Shown here piece after piece: positions 48,470-59,933 of a DNA stretch of 64,000 nucleotides. The notes under the pieces are model-generated. The model made no database searches, was not told the origin of the DNA, and saw only the letters and a program-made list of their open reading frames with translations. The DNA is from Clitopilus passeckerianus (taxonomy: Eukaryota; Basidiomycota; Agaricomycetes; Agaricales; Entolomataceae). Position 1 is the first letter of the stretch, and each line of letters starts with the position of its first letter. Position numbers and translations under genes: made by a program. Location: the NCBI GenBank assembly GCA_944990035.1, contig CALYLX010000112.1, positions 496,001 through 560,000 of the forward strand, in the 5' to 3' direction.

Positions 48470-49768
48470 ATGCCTGCCCCCCTCCCAAAGTCCCCTCCAA
48501 AGGACATTGCTGACGCCGTGAAGGATACTGTTGTTATAAGCCCAAGGCAGAGAGTTGGCCGCAGTCAGACAAGCGCTGTCGCAGCGTACGCTTTATCAAA
48601 ATCTGACAACAGGGTCCCCACTTACATCTACTCTGTTTAGAAAACATTCTGACGGCTCTCGTCCATCTCAAGCTCGTTCCCAGTCGCAAGACTCAGGCAC
48701 TCGTAACGAGAAGCCAAAGACGAGCGCAACCAAATCTCGCTCAAAGAAAGGTTCTCAACATGCGGATGTTATTGATCGCCTAGACTTTACTGGCGTTGGG
48801 CCAAGTAAGCCTAGTTGGCCTGCAAGTCTGGATAATGTTAGCTGATTTTCCCTACTAAAGTGTTCCACCACGATGGCCCCTTCGATGCCTGCGCACCCTC
48901 ACGCAATCGCCAACGAAATAATGCGCCGATGTTCGCCTGGTCGCCTAATCCAGCCGATTCGGCACCTCCCGCCGCCAGCCGTGGCGCAACATCCCCACAC
49001 CATGCTTTCACTGCATCCAGTTACCCAGATCCACCGAAGAAAAAAGTGGACGCTATTGCAGAGGCTTGGGGTATCCATGAGCCAGAGCCCTACGAGGAAT
49101 TCTTCGCTGGGGGTGGTTCAAGCAGGATCGACAGCGACACTCCCGCCAGTTCAATCTACAACGGCAGAGAGTCTTCTCGCAATGGCACAAACCACTACGA
49201 ACAAAGAGACCAACGTCCTGGTGATGGTGGTCAACAGCGAGGTCCTACTAGGCGTCCTCTGGTGCCTCCACCCAAACCTATTTTCGTTCCCGACCCTTCA
49301 GAGCTCGGGGAGCCGCCTGCACAGTCTCCACCACTATCACCTGGCCAACCGAAACGCACGAAGTCGCTGATGCACCGCATTCGCAGAATGCGTGATGCTC
49401 CAAATGTGCCTGTGTCTTCTGATTATGACGCACCTGCTTCGCCGTCCGACCAAAACTACCCAGGCGCCAATGGTAGTCGACCAACCCACCGCTCCAATAA
49501 CTCATTCCTTGGTCGATTCGGTGGTGGTAGTGGCGGTGGCAGTCGTAACGCTGCTGCCGCGGGTCCTCCGGACAAATCAGAACCATTTGTTTATATAGAG
49601 GCCAACAGTGGGAACCAGAACAAGGATCTTCCGGCTACACCTCAAGGTGCAGATAACACACCTCCGGAGAGCTCCCAGTCCTCTCCCGGCTACTTTGACA
49701 GCTCGCAGGGTATCGGGAGGAAGCCCAGTTTAATGAAGAAGATGGGTCGTTTTGCTAAAAGGCAGTGA
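48470..49768 (+). CDS. PAL1: PAL1-family cell morphology protein
   Basis: Pal1 proteins sit at sites of polar growth and endocytosis. The hallmark block is present across an intron: ADVIDRLDFTGVGP, then MFHHDGPFDACAPSRNRQ and APMFAWSPNP. The rest is low-complexity Ser/Pro/Gly-rich, ending in a basic segment (GIGRKPSLMKKMGRFAKRQ). The N-terminal exon (MPAPLPKSPPKDIADAVKDT) runs in a different frame from the following RQALSQRTLYQNLTTGSPL; one extra T near 48555-48556 would explain this, so the N-terminus is less certain. The stop is at 49766-49768. Confidence 0.83.
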
Positions 49769-50221
49769 GGCAGAACTCTGTCCATGTATATATTATCGGG
49801 AAATTTTATACCCAGCATCTCTTCCTCTGGTAATCGTTAGTTCGTTCTTGATGTTGGTGATCTCTATCTCTAGTTTTGTATCCCACCGTTTGTATAAACC
49901 CGTGTAGTCTTTCAATCCCTTTTATGATGCATGTCTTCTTCCCTATATTTATGCCCATCTCACTGGACACCTGTAGTTCTTGTATTTGTAACACAATGCT
50001 ACATGTTATCTGAAGCCGGGGGTGGGGTGACAGGTTTGCTTATGGAGTTGCCGACGGACATTGCTTCCATGTCATTGACAGACGCTCATTCATGCAAGTC
50101 TAAGTGGTCGGTTCCTAGCACGTTTGTCAACGACTATAGCACGCAAGCACCAGATACTTGAATCACGTCACTGACGAAAGTGGATCCCATTCTATTTTAC
50201 AGCATTCTAATTAGAACAATC
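49769..50221. other. Intergenic region between convergent PAL1 and HIS7
   Basis: The region is AT-rich with no recognised gene, repeat or RNA. Confidence 0.4.
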
Positions 50222-51951
50222 TTACAATCTAACATTGATCCCTGACTTCCCTATTGCAGCCTTTGCCTCGGTAATTGTCACTTCCTCCCTATGGAATATC
50301 CCAGCAGCCAAGGCGGCCTCGACATCAGTCTCTGTAAAGACGTCACTGAAATGTTCTGCTTTCCCAGCACCGCTGCTGGCTATAACGGGTATGTTAACGC
50401 TCTTCTTTACAAGATTGATGAGCGCAATGTCGAATCCTTTTCCTGTACCATCACGATCAATGCTATTGAGCAGGATCTCACCAGCGCCAAGCCGCTCAAC
50501 TCCCTGTGCCAACTCCACCACTGATACGGGCCGTGTCTCTCGGCCTCCAGAAACAGTGCACTGGTACCACCAGGCTTTACCCTGTTCATCGTCGGGACCT
50601 TCGGACGTGCCATGGACGAGTTCGGTCTTGTAAGGACCATTGTATGTCTGGGGATCCACGTAGATTCTACGTGGGTCGATCGAAACGACGACAGCTTGCC
50701 TTCCGTAAGCGTGAGCGATGGTTTCTATTGCGCTTGTGCCATCACCCTGGCCGGTCGATCGAAGACGCTCGACTGCGTAGACGGCCTCAGATCCAATGCT
50801 AACTTTATCCGCGCCAGCACGGAAATAAGCTGCAGCGACCTCGAGTGCCGGGTGTTTGGTGCCATCGGGGTCGACTGTGTCTTTGATTCCACCGCCAATG
50901 GTTAAGGGGACAAATATGCATTCGGCTGCAGCTCGGACGACAGCTAGCATGGGCTGGTCCCGAAGTGGAGAGTGACGGAAGGAGGTGATGTTCAGCAGAC
51001 ACAATTCATCTGCCCCTGATTGGTAGTATTTGGTCGCTAGACCAACTGGCTTTCCTAGATTGCGGACAGCACCTGCCGTATTAGCCGCCAAGGAGCTTGT
51101 CTTGGGGTCAGCCTTTTCACGAACGTCATACTGATCGCCCTTGGTTACGACAAGGTCACCCTGGTCATTTGCCCTCACGTCCATACACGCGACGATGCGC
51201 TTGGTCAGGCGATGTTTTTGCTCTAACTTTGGTTGGTTGAAGAGGATCGGGGTATCGGATGGAGTCTCTAACCCGGGTTGCCGAATCCATGTGTCGAGGA
51301 GAGCAAGGCCTGCGTGACCTGACTTTTCGGGGTGGAATTGTGTAGCGAAGACGTTACCTCTCTGAATTATGGAGATGAACAACTCGTGACCATATTGAGT
51401 GGTGCTATGGGCCCATTTTGCGACATCAGGGTGAACTGCCGGATTGTATTTCGCGCAATATGAATGAACGAAATAATAATATTCCGATGCGTTTTGTGGC
51501 GTGTTTGTCCCAAAGGGCACCAGGGGATCGGCAGAGTTCCAGCCAATATGGGGTACAGCTTTGTCGGTGCTGTCAAACAATTCTACTGGACCGGCAAAAA
51601 TGCCGAGACCAGGGGTAGGTGCCTCATTGGAGGACTGGAAAAGAACTTGAAGACCGATGCAGATGCCAAAGTAAGGACGACCCGATTGGATGTAAGCTCT
51701 AAGTGGCTCTAATAGACCACGTTGCTTGAGATGCTGAATAGCAGTTTCGAAGGCTCCGACACCGGGGAAGATTAGTTTCTGATGGCGAAATGATGAGATG
51801 GAGCGAGTGTCAAGTCTTTAGAGTTACTGACTGAGGCTTTCTCGAAATCTTCAGGTTTTGAGATCCACTGGAAAGAATGACCAAGGCGAGTCAAAGAGTT
51901 TGCTAAGCTCTGTACGTTGCCAGCGCCATAGTCCAAGAGATACAGAGGCAT
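50222..51951 (-). CDS. HIS7: Imidazole glycerol phosphate synthase, fused glutaminase and cyclase
   Basis: The bifunctional enzyme makes imidazole glycerol phosphate and AICAR in histidine synthesis, using ammonia released from glutamine. The class I glutaminase half has LLDYGAGNVQSL, the nucleophile segment GRPYFGICIGLQVLF, YFVHSY and the catalytic FHPEKSG. The HisF barrel follows: RIVACMDVRANDQGDLVVTK, DELCLLNITSFRH, LTIGGGIKD, ADKVSIGSEAV, ILLNSIDRDGTGKGFDIALI and IASSGAGKAEHF. One intron of about 53 nt lies near 51776-51828. The ATG at 51949-51951 was chosen because family members begin right at this strand; an in-frame ATG at 52026 would add 25 residues and place the start beside the TGAGTCA site. 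Confidence 0.93.
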
Positions 51952-52032
51952 GTTTTCTAGATTGGCGAAGAGTACTTGGCCGTTGTGAACGACAATGTCC
52001 AAAGGATTTTTACAAGATAATACCATCTATAA

Positions 52033-52039
52033 TGAGTCA
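52033..52039. promoter_or_regulatory. Gcn4/CPC1-type binding site TGAGTCA between HIS7 and SER3
   Basis: A perfect TGA(G/C)TCA element lies 82 bp upstream of the HIS7 ATG and 158 bp upstream of the SER3 ATG in their shared 245-bp promoter. Gcn4/CPC1 bZIP factors use this site to induce amino-acid genes on starvation. The motif is seen directly and its position between two such genes supports function. Confidence 0.6.
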
Positions 52040-52196
52040 CCGGTGAGCACGGGCCGGAGTGATAAAATTTGATGGTGGCTCGGAAAATTCGTACGAATTG
52101 CGTGCGTCCCACCTGTCATTCCGATATTAAAGCAGCCAGGTTCGATCCTCAAAGGTCACAAGTTTTCACATTTCCATTTCCCATCCAATACCTTCT

Positions 52197-53574
52197 ATGA
52201 CTTCCTCTGTTACTGCTTCTCCCATGCCTCCTCGTCTCGACAACCCTGGCAGGTTTTTGCACCCAGTTGAAAACGGAGGCATGCGTCTCCTCGTCCTCGA
52301 GAACATCAGTCAACAGGCCGTCTCCGCCTTCAGGACTCTCGGCTTCCATGTTGACCACTTTACAAAAGCCATGTCTGAAGCTGAGCTTCTAGAGAAGATT
52401 CCTTCTTACCATGCCATTGGCATCCGCAGCAAAACAAAGATCACTGCTCGTGTCATCGCTGCTGCTCCCAAGGTACGTCCCTGACTCACAGAAATCGCCG
52501 CACTTTTTCCTAAAATTTCTTCCCTTCCTAAAGCTCCTCGCTATCGGATGCTTCTGCATTGGTACCAACCAGGTCGATCTCAAGGCCGCTGCTGCCGCCG
52601 GTATCCCTGTCTTCAACTCTCCTTTCTCCAACTCGCGCTCAGTCGCCGAGCTCGTCATTGGCGAGCTGATCGCCCTCTCCCGTCAGCTCTTCGAACGCTC
52701 TTATGAGCTTCGCACCGGTGTCTGGAACAAGCAGTCCAAGGGTTGCTGGGAAATCCGTGGCAAGACTCTCGGTATCGTGGGTTACGGCCACATTGGATCC
52801 CAATTGTCCGTCCTTGCTGAATCCTTCGGCATGCGCGTCCTCTTCTTCGATATCCTCAACATCATGCCTCTCGGCTCAGCACGTCCCGTGCCTAACCTTT
52901 CTGCCCTCCTGTCAGAAGCCGACTTCGTCTCCCTTCACGTGCCCGAATTGCCAGACACGATCAAGATGATCTCCACCGCTCAACTCAAGGAGATGAAGAA
53001 GGGCGCTTATCTTATCAACAACTCTCGCGGCAAAGTTGTCGACGTCCCTGCTCTCATTGAAGCACTCAAGTCCGGTCATCTAGCCGGTGCGGCTATCGAT
53101 GTTTTCCCCACTGAGCCTGGTGCAAACGGTGCTCCCTTCGACAACACCGTCAACCCCTGGACTGAGGAGCTCCGCTCTCTTTCCAACGTCATCCTCACCC
53201 CCCACATTGGCGGATCAACTGAGGAGGCTCAGCGCATGATTGGTGACGAAGTCGCACAGGCGCTCTCCAGCTACCTCGGCTATGGCTGCACTCTCGGTGC
53301 CGTCAACTTCCCTGGAGTCGATCTCCGTGCCATCGCTGCCGAGGAAGACACCCACATCCGTGTCTGCCATGTCCACAAAAACAGGCCCGGTGTGCTCAAG
53401 CAGATTAACGAGGCCCTGTCACCTTTCAACGTCGAGAAGCAATACTCCGACTCCAAGGGCGAAATCGCTTACCTCATGGCCGACATTGCCAATGTTAACA
53501 GGAGCGATGTCCAGAAGCTGCAAGAACTCATCGATGCCACTGACGCAAACATCCTTACCAGGTTCCTCGCTTAA
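52197..53574 (+). CDS. SER3: D-3-phosphoglycerate dehydrogenase
   Basis: The enzyme oxidises 3-phosphoglycerate to 3-phosphohydroxypyruvate, the first step of serine synthesis. It has a substrate-binding N-domain (GIRSKTKITARVIAAAPK), the NAD fold GIVGYGHIGSQLSVLAESFG, the catalytic Arg in INNSRGKVVDVPAL, the His in LTPHIGGSTEEAQ, and a C-terminal ACT domain (HKNRPGVLKQINEALSPFNV) that gives serine feedback in relatives. The single intron is 52473-52533. Codon use is strongly biased to C-ending codons, which suggests high expression. The ATG at 52197 is the first in frame. Confidence 0.94.
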
Positions 53575-53758
53575 ATTATGTCTCGATTCATCTGCCACGC
53601 ATTCTCTCACTTTACCCATGTATTCACCCATTCAACTGGATGCCACATTTTGCATAGATTTCCCCATCATGTTGTATTAGGATCTCCCCATGTATTAACA
53701 GTTAGCTAATTATACACTGTCCGTTCTACCGGTTTGATCATTGTGTGCATACCTCCTC

Positions 53759-55059
53759 TCAAGTCTCCTCCTCGGGATCCCCAATACCGGATGCTAAGAT
53801 GGCGAAATGTGTCTCCATCTCCGGCAAGCAAGGTGAATCGTAAATCTTGCATGATCGCACGTTTCCGCGCCCCTTCTTCAGTTGAAGTCTAATAGACATA
53901 TTTAGTGCTCACGAGTTACCCGCAGTAGCAGGGGAAGGCGTTACCGAGTAGTGGATGCATGGGCCATAATGTTGCCCCCAATTGGCTTTTTCTCATTGCC
54001 GGCGTACGGACCAGCAGCAGCGTCAGGATTCGACATCACTTGATTGGTGACCACAACTGCGATTCCGAACTACGGGATGGTTAGCATATATGCACCCCAT
54101 TTCTGTTTCAATGGGTACACTCACTTCGTCAGCAAGACGTTGAAGGCTTCGGAGGAATTTGCCAAGATGGTTCTGTCGAGACGATAGCTCTCCACGCCCG
54201 CTAAAGTCCGTCCGATAAAGGGCAGTGCACGAATCTACAATTAGCAAGCAAAATCTTGGAATAGCGTGAGCAATGTACAGACGTGGAGAGTGAGACATCT
54301 ACCTTGATTCCGACATCAATGCACTTGCGCTCGTTAGCAATTGATTCTGGTGGTCTGCGTTGTATGCCCTTGCATAGGCAATGTTGTCTAGCACCTCTTC
54401 TCCATTCAGTCCATATCGCTCGGCGACAGCAAGGCATCGAACAGGGCGGAAGGTTCCCTCAGTGTCGATGTATAGGCATTTACCCTCTCCTCCACCCATA
54501 CTCACTGGGAGCTGACAGGTCACAGCAATCGTATGGCATATTTGTGATTTTCCCGTTCTGAATTCTCCGAAGAGCTCAGTGATCGCTCCAGTCTCAATTC
54601 CACCTGGCACAGCGTTAGTAGTTGTTATATAAAGACACCCTGGATTCCATTGCATACCTCCGAGAAGAGCATCGAGTTGCTTTGACCCGGTCGTTATATG
54701 CACAAGTTCCGATCTCCTGGCATGAACCTCGGTAGCACTCTGAAAACCGAGAGGAATAATCTTGTGTGCTGAGCGTATAAATCAGCTCGTGTGCGTAATC
54801 AATGGAATGTATGCGAGAACGGACCTTCAGCAAGAATCTTATCGGCCTTTTGGTCAGAAATACCCTTGATTGTTACAAGCTGCTTCTTGGGCGTGAAAGC
54901 AACAGCCTCCACGGTGTTCAGACCAGCCTCTGCCAGTTTCTTCAGATCATTGGGATGTATCCCAGCTTCTGCGAGCTTGTCGACGTGAAGAGGTCCATTG
55001 AGCTGGTATTCTCCTTCTTCGCTGTTCTCGAACGCTTGAGAGCCTTCTGGTTGTGACAT
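53759..55059 (-). CDS. RAD51: DNA repair recombinase Rad51
   Basis: Rad51 coats single-stranded DNA and performs strand exchange in homologous recombination. The N-terminal HhH domain reads [20 protein letters not shown] and [20 protein letters not shown]. The ATPase core has Walker [30 protein letters not shown], Walker [13 protein letters not shown], the L1/L2 region [20 protein letters not shown] and [13 protein letters not shown], and ends [19 protein letters not shown]. The Walker motifs are complete. About seven introns join in frame. The start is the first ATG of the acidic N-terminus ([18 protein letters not shown]). Confidence 0.94.
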
Positions 55060-55269
55060 TGTGAGGGTCGGCTGGTTAGCAAGACGAGTAAACGGGTCGC
55101 TGAGTCAACAGGGAAACGCGTCGGGGGCGTGTCGCAAGTTATTGCGATCACGTGTTCGCGTGGCCAAAGAAATTTACTAATGCAAGTTCCACTGAGTTGG
55201 CAGGCAGGCGAATTAGCAGATGCATTATAATAAGTACAATAATCTAAGCCTGAACTTCGGACTGTATAG

Positions 55270-56176
55270 CTACGGGAGAGGGTAGAATAGGAACGTCTTT
55301 TTCAGCATCGTTTCAAATGCTTCAACCGCCTTCAGATCAAGCACAACCCGTGGCCACTTGAGAATTTCATAAATGTTAGTTTCCTCCACGGTAACAAGCT
55401 TTACCGCGTCGACGGCTCTAATAGCTCGCTCAAGCTCTGGAGAAGGAGTTTCATCGCCGGTGATGAAGAGGGTTTTACGCATGCCAAGTTCGTCAATGCG
55501 TTGGGCAAGGTGCTTCGTTTTGCCATTCGGCCAACTCAACTGCGACATGACGCCGAGGCCTTCCTCCTTGAGCTTTGTGCTGAGGGCGACTCGAAGCCCC
55601 ATCTCGACGACCTTGCGAGGAAGCTTGGTACTAAAGTCTCGAGGTTTAGGACCAAAAGCAACACCTCCGCCAACAAGCATAGGACTTTGACCATCGCCAA
55701 GACGTGCTCTTCCTGTTCCTTTCTGTGGTCGTATTTTCCTCCCTGACCCTCGGACTTCTGCGCGAGTCTTGGTGTTGGCAGAGCCTTGTCGTAGAGAGTC
55801 GCGGTAATGGTTGACGCATAGGTGCAAGATATCTCTCCGGATAGGGTGGTTGAACACAGTGGGATTCAGAATCACCACGTCGTTGGCGTCGTGTGGATGA
55901 GCTCCTCGACGTTTGAGTGGTTGTGATAGAGTCAGATATACGGGCTCGAGGACGGGTTGAGCTAGACAGATATTTAGTCAAAATTTCCTGTTGTCAGAAC
56001 GAATCCACTCATACCAGCTGGCACTGCAACCGACGCATATCGTGCAGCAGGTTGAGCTGCGAAGAGTAGAGGAAGGATACTCCGTGAACAAGCACGGGGG
56101 TTCTATGGAATGCTTAGCTGGCATTCATAAATTCTGACCAGCTTCCACTCACTGTATTGAAGGCCCTGCTTAACAT
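55270..56176 (-). CDS. YML6: Mitochondrial ribosomal protein uL4m (Yml6/MRPL4)
   Basis: This is a large-subunit mitoribosomal protein of bacterial uL4 type. A presequence is built from two small exons (MLSRAFNT, then NPRACSRSILPLLFAAQPAA). The main exon has NPTVFNHPIRRDILHLCVNH, RGSGRKIRPQKGTGRARLGD, FGPKPRDFSTKLPRKV and the Rossmann-like C-terminus (KTLFITGDETPSPELERAIR). The uL4 signature (GSGRKIRPQKGTGRAR) is complete. The start ATG (56174-56176) overlaps the region just upstream of RPS16. Confidence 0.9.
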
Positions 56177-56229
56177 GACCTCGGAGACTCGCTACGTCAA
56201 ACCTCAAAAGACGGAAGCCGGAGAAACAG

Positions 56230-56370
56230 ATGCTTAGTAAGCATCAGAGCTTCGGCAAAGACCGTGATGAACTGGCTAGGTCTTCCAAGCCACATCCTTC
56301 CACTACCAAGATTACCGCAAACGGTCCCGCCGACTTCAAGAACAAGGTGTGCAACGCTATGCTCGATTAG
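56230..56370 (+). other. Short open frame of 46 codons upstream of RPS16, status uncertain
   Basis: From an ATG at 56230 a 46-codon frame (begins MLSKHQSFGKDRDELARSSK) runs to a TAG at 56368-56370. Its composition looks more coding-like than intergenic, and a second short frame (MTSETRYVKPQKTEAGETDA) starts at 56175. They could be an upstream ORF in the RPS16 leader, or pieces of a small gene. No family was recognised. Confidence 0.25.
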
Positions 56371-56413
56371 CTAAATAGCAATACTGACTCAGAACGATAT
56401 TTAGAACCTTAAC

Positions 56414-56959
56414 ATGGCTTCAACAACAAAAGCCGTCCAGACTTTCGGCAAGAAAAAGGTCCTTTCACCGATTCTCTCCTTCAGGCTGGTGAATTGATCA
56501 CATTTTCCTAGACCGCGACCGCTGTCGCCCACGCAAAGGAGGGCCGTGGACTCATCCGCATCAATGGCTCACCCATCAACCTCGTCAAGCCCGAGATCTT
56601 GAGGCTCAAGATCTACGAGCCCATTCTTGTTGCAGGAGAGGATTCATTTGGTGCTGTGGATATTCGAGTTAGGGTGAAGGGTGGAGGACACACCTCTCAG
56701 GTTTACGCTATGCGACAGGCTATCGCCAAGGCCGTCGTTGCCTACTACGCCAAATACATCGATGCATACAGCGCACTGGAACTCAAGAAGAAGCTGGTCG
56801 CTTATGATCGTTCGCTGTTGATCGCTGACCCCAGGCGGGCGGAGCCCAAGAAGTTCGGTGGTGGAGGTGCTCGTGCTCGCAGGCAAAAGAGGTGGGTTTG
56901 TATCGAATATTTTTCGCAAAGATGTGTCTCTGATGTACATGATGTACAGTTACCGTTAA
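56414..56959 (+). CDS. RPS16: 40S ribosomal protein S16 (uS9)
   Basis: This is a small-subunit protein whose C-terminal Arg reaches the P-site tRNA. Exon 1 gives [15 protein letters not shown]; exon 2 gives [40 protein letters not shown] and [20 protein letters not shown]; the last exon adds only the final YR after a 64-nt intron (56892-56949), restoring the invariant KSYR end and the TAA at 56957-56959. A frame read without this intron would give a wrong, much longer tail. Confidence 0.94.
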
Positions 56960-57362
56960 ACAGCATATTCTTCATACCATCTTTTTGCATGCCATGTTCT
57001 TCCGTACCTCATATTATGAATATGCAACAAGCATTCTATGTGTGCATGCAAGTCGAGCCCCAACTCTTGGAGAGGGAAATACATCAGTTCCCGGTTCGTT
57101 GGGACCATGCAGTATGAGCCTGTCTCATCTACGACCTTGAAGCTCGTGTCGTATCCATTAAGTAGTTGCAATCTTCAGCGCCTTCATATCTGTGCCTACG
57201 CATGAGTATCAACCCAAAGGAATGATCTAGATGGTGTCGCCGACATGAATTGTGCCTTGTTTAGTGCTGACGGCGCATCATGTGCAACGCATATTGTTGA
57301 CCTCGATCGTCGCTGTTGATAGCGTCTTCCGCGCTTCTTTGTGCGCATTAGACGCCAACCTT
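56960..57362. other. Intergenic region between RPS16 and the BRCT gene
   Basis: No gene, repeat or RNA was recognised. In-frame codons upstream of the BRCT ATG (from about 57252) lack conserved character and are treated as leader. Confidence 0.4.
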
Positions 57363-59826
57363 ATGGCCGATTTTTCGTTTGACATCACCACGCCAGCACC
57401 TCAAGCGCCCGAAGACGGTCCACAGATTTTCAAGCAGCCAAACCACCCTGAATGGCGTGTTTTTGTGCAGGCTGGACCCTCAGGGATTTCCGTCAGGCGC
57501 CAATTGATAAAAATGCTTAGAGTGAGTCTCTCTGAGCTTTCAGAAGTACTGTTTGACGATGTGGTCAACTCAGCAAGCTGGTGCCACTATTGATATTGAC
57601 CCTAGAGCTGCACGTGTGATATTGGTCGAACCAACAACCAAGGAGGGGCGAATCCTTATTAGAAACTGGAGCACTTTCACAGACAAAGTTGTTTTGAATT
57701 ACACTTGGGTCGAGAAATCTGTGGCAGCTGGTAAACCACTGGATGCAGAAGCAAACTGGGGAGAATGCCTTGCAGTGGACGATGGCTTACCCATCGAGGA
57801 AGACTACGGCGAAGAAGAAAGGTGGGCCCATTCTTTGGTAGTCCGTTGGCCTCTAATAGTCTTTCAGTATTCCGCCCTCAGGAAACAAGCTTGAGCGGGA
57901 GCAGAATGACCATAAAGTCCAAGTATCTGATCGACCAGCAGCTGCGTCCACTAGTCAATACGTCGAACCCCAGCTTCAACCCCTTGATTCCAATGCTGCT
58001 ACTTCTCCTCAAACGCTATCTCAGCCAATACAACAGGCTTCGCTTCCCGCTCAAATGACGCCAGAGGCACTCGCCGCCCAAGCTATACTACTGCAAAATC
58101 TGACCGCGCAGCCATCTGCACTTTTCAACGCACCACAGCAATCCGGGACTTTACAGATGACACCAGAGCAGCAACAACTAATGGTTAGCTTGCTAGTCTC
58201 ACAGCAGTTCTTTGGCATGTCCTTCCCTTGGAACCAGCTCTCAATGCCGATAAATGGCCCATCATCCTTCACTCCCCCACCTGGAGGTTCCCCACTAGAT
58301 CCCCCTTCATTACAACCTCAAAGTAGCATCTCCGAGGAGTCTGGTGGGCCCCCAACAAGCTCTCAGAAAGCCAAAAAAGAGCGACCAACTCCTTCCAAGC
58401 GGAAATCAACAACGTCTGCCAAACATATGCGAGAGCATGATTCTCGTTCAATTTCTGCTGGCCCTTCTCAATCTCCTCACTCCACCCAGGGCTCCTTATT
58501 TTTATCGGAATCTGGGGAGCCATTGTCTTTCTTTGTTCAGATCAATCTCAAAGACCGCCGGAACATTGTTGGCAAGATACAGGTGTGTAATTTCGTCAGT
58601 AAGATTGAAGATTTGTCTAATTTCAGCAGAAAGGGGGAGGCAAGATTGTTTCAGACCACGTAGGCGCCGATTATGCCATTCTTTCGTCCCAAGCGGACCA
58701 TTTCAACATACTCCTGAATGGCATTACGGCCGCCGGCCGACAAGCGCACAACGTCAACTTCATTCTTGCATGCTTTGAAGAAAACGAGGTTGTGGACGGT
58801 TCTCCCTTTGCGTTTGATGCCCCTACCGGGAAAAAGAGGCCAAAAGTTTCAGCGGTGAAGGAGGAGGCCTCTCCACAAAAGGCGTCTCGGAAGAGACCAC
58901 CAAAGGACAGCCCAGCGATCACACGGGTCAAGAAGCCCAGGAGTGAACCTGCCTCACCTAGTCAAAACAACGACCGAGCGGCCAAAGATCAACGCAACGA
59001 ACCTGTACCTACCACCAAGGTAGACAAGCAAGCTGAAGCGACCAAAAAGCCTCAAACCAATCGGAATGTCAAAACCGAGAAAAAACCCTGGAATGGAAGC
59101 CTACTGTAGCTACTGTAGCTCCTTCGTCCGGACCTCGATCTCCTACGCCACCACCAGTAGAGACCCGACGCGAAAGTACCAAAGGCTACTATTTTACTGA
59201 GGAAGAGAACGATTACGCTATGCGCTACATCAAGGTTCTCCTGGATCGAGATCCTGAGATGACACTCACCGCAATATCTAAGGCTCTGTATAACAAGGTT
59301 AGCCTACTCTATATTGGCGGGTAGAGGTGGTACTGAGCCATTCTTTTTGTAGATGGAGCACCATACAACTAATTCGTGGATGACCCGTCTGGGCCAAAAC
59401 TACAAAAATGAGATAGCAGAAATGAGGAAACGGGCGAGCATCGCTCACAGGAAACGACGAAATGACACACGGCCAAGCACTAGCATGTCGGTTGACAGCC
59501 CAGCACCTGCCACTCCAGAGAGTGCGAAGAGACAAAACAATGATTTTGCTATGCTTCTAGAAGAGGATCTGGAGACCGTCTCAAAGTACTTCGCATTTGG
59601 GGGTGGGGACTCGGGCGCTGACGAAGCAGACGATATTGTTTGGCGTCGTCTGGAAGAACAAGTAGGCCTACCTCTTTCTTTCTCCATTTGCAAGATTCTT
59701 TAACTTCGAATTCAGGTCAAGTGCAAAACGGCAACTTCATGGCAACACTTTTATGGAGTGCATTCCGAAGAAGTGTTAAAACGTTTCGAGAAGCTAGTTC
59801 GAGAGGAAGAACAGCCAATGCTATAA
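57363..59826 (+). CDS. Double-BRCT protein with Myb-like C-terminal domain, Rap1-like candidate
   Basis: The N-terminal BRCT domain reads EWRVFVQAGPSGISVRRQLI, then GATIDIDPRAARVILVEPTT and NYTWVEKSVAAGKPL. A Gln/Pro/Ser-rich linker leads to a second BRCT-like block (EPLSFFVQINLKDRRNIVGK; GADYAILSSQADHFNILLNG; HNVNFILACFEENEVVDGS). A Lys/Pro-rich basic segment (PKVSAVKEEASPQKASRKRP) precedes a Myb-like segment, YYFTEEENDYAMRYIKVLLD with MEHHTTNSWMTRLGQNY. BRCT plus Myb plus basic linker is the Rap1 plan, so a telomere or chromatin role is inferred, not shown. One base appears lost at the A6 run 59080-59085; without correction a stop at 59107-59109 cuts off the Myb part. The last exon ends EKLVREEEQPML. 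Confidence 0.72.
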
Positions 59827-59933
59827 AGCGCTACTCTTTGGTGAAATCCAGCCCTTGATTCTCCCTTAGTTGTCCGAGCCTTGTATAACAGAATAGCGTA
59901 GATTCAAATCTAATATGCTGGCGCGACGAATAA

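Noticed and set aside
52139..52148. GGTTCGATCC, a match to the tRNA B-box
   Set aside because: The flanking bases cannot form the T-arm stem and no A-box or acceptor stem pairs with it, so no tRNA is called.
52482..52488. TGACTCA inside the first SER3 intron
   Set aside because: It matches a Gcn4 site, but it lies just inside a 5' splice site in transcribed sequence. Given the stronger upstream site it was left as probable chance.
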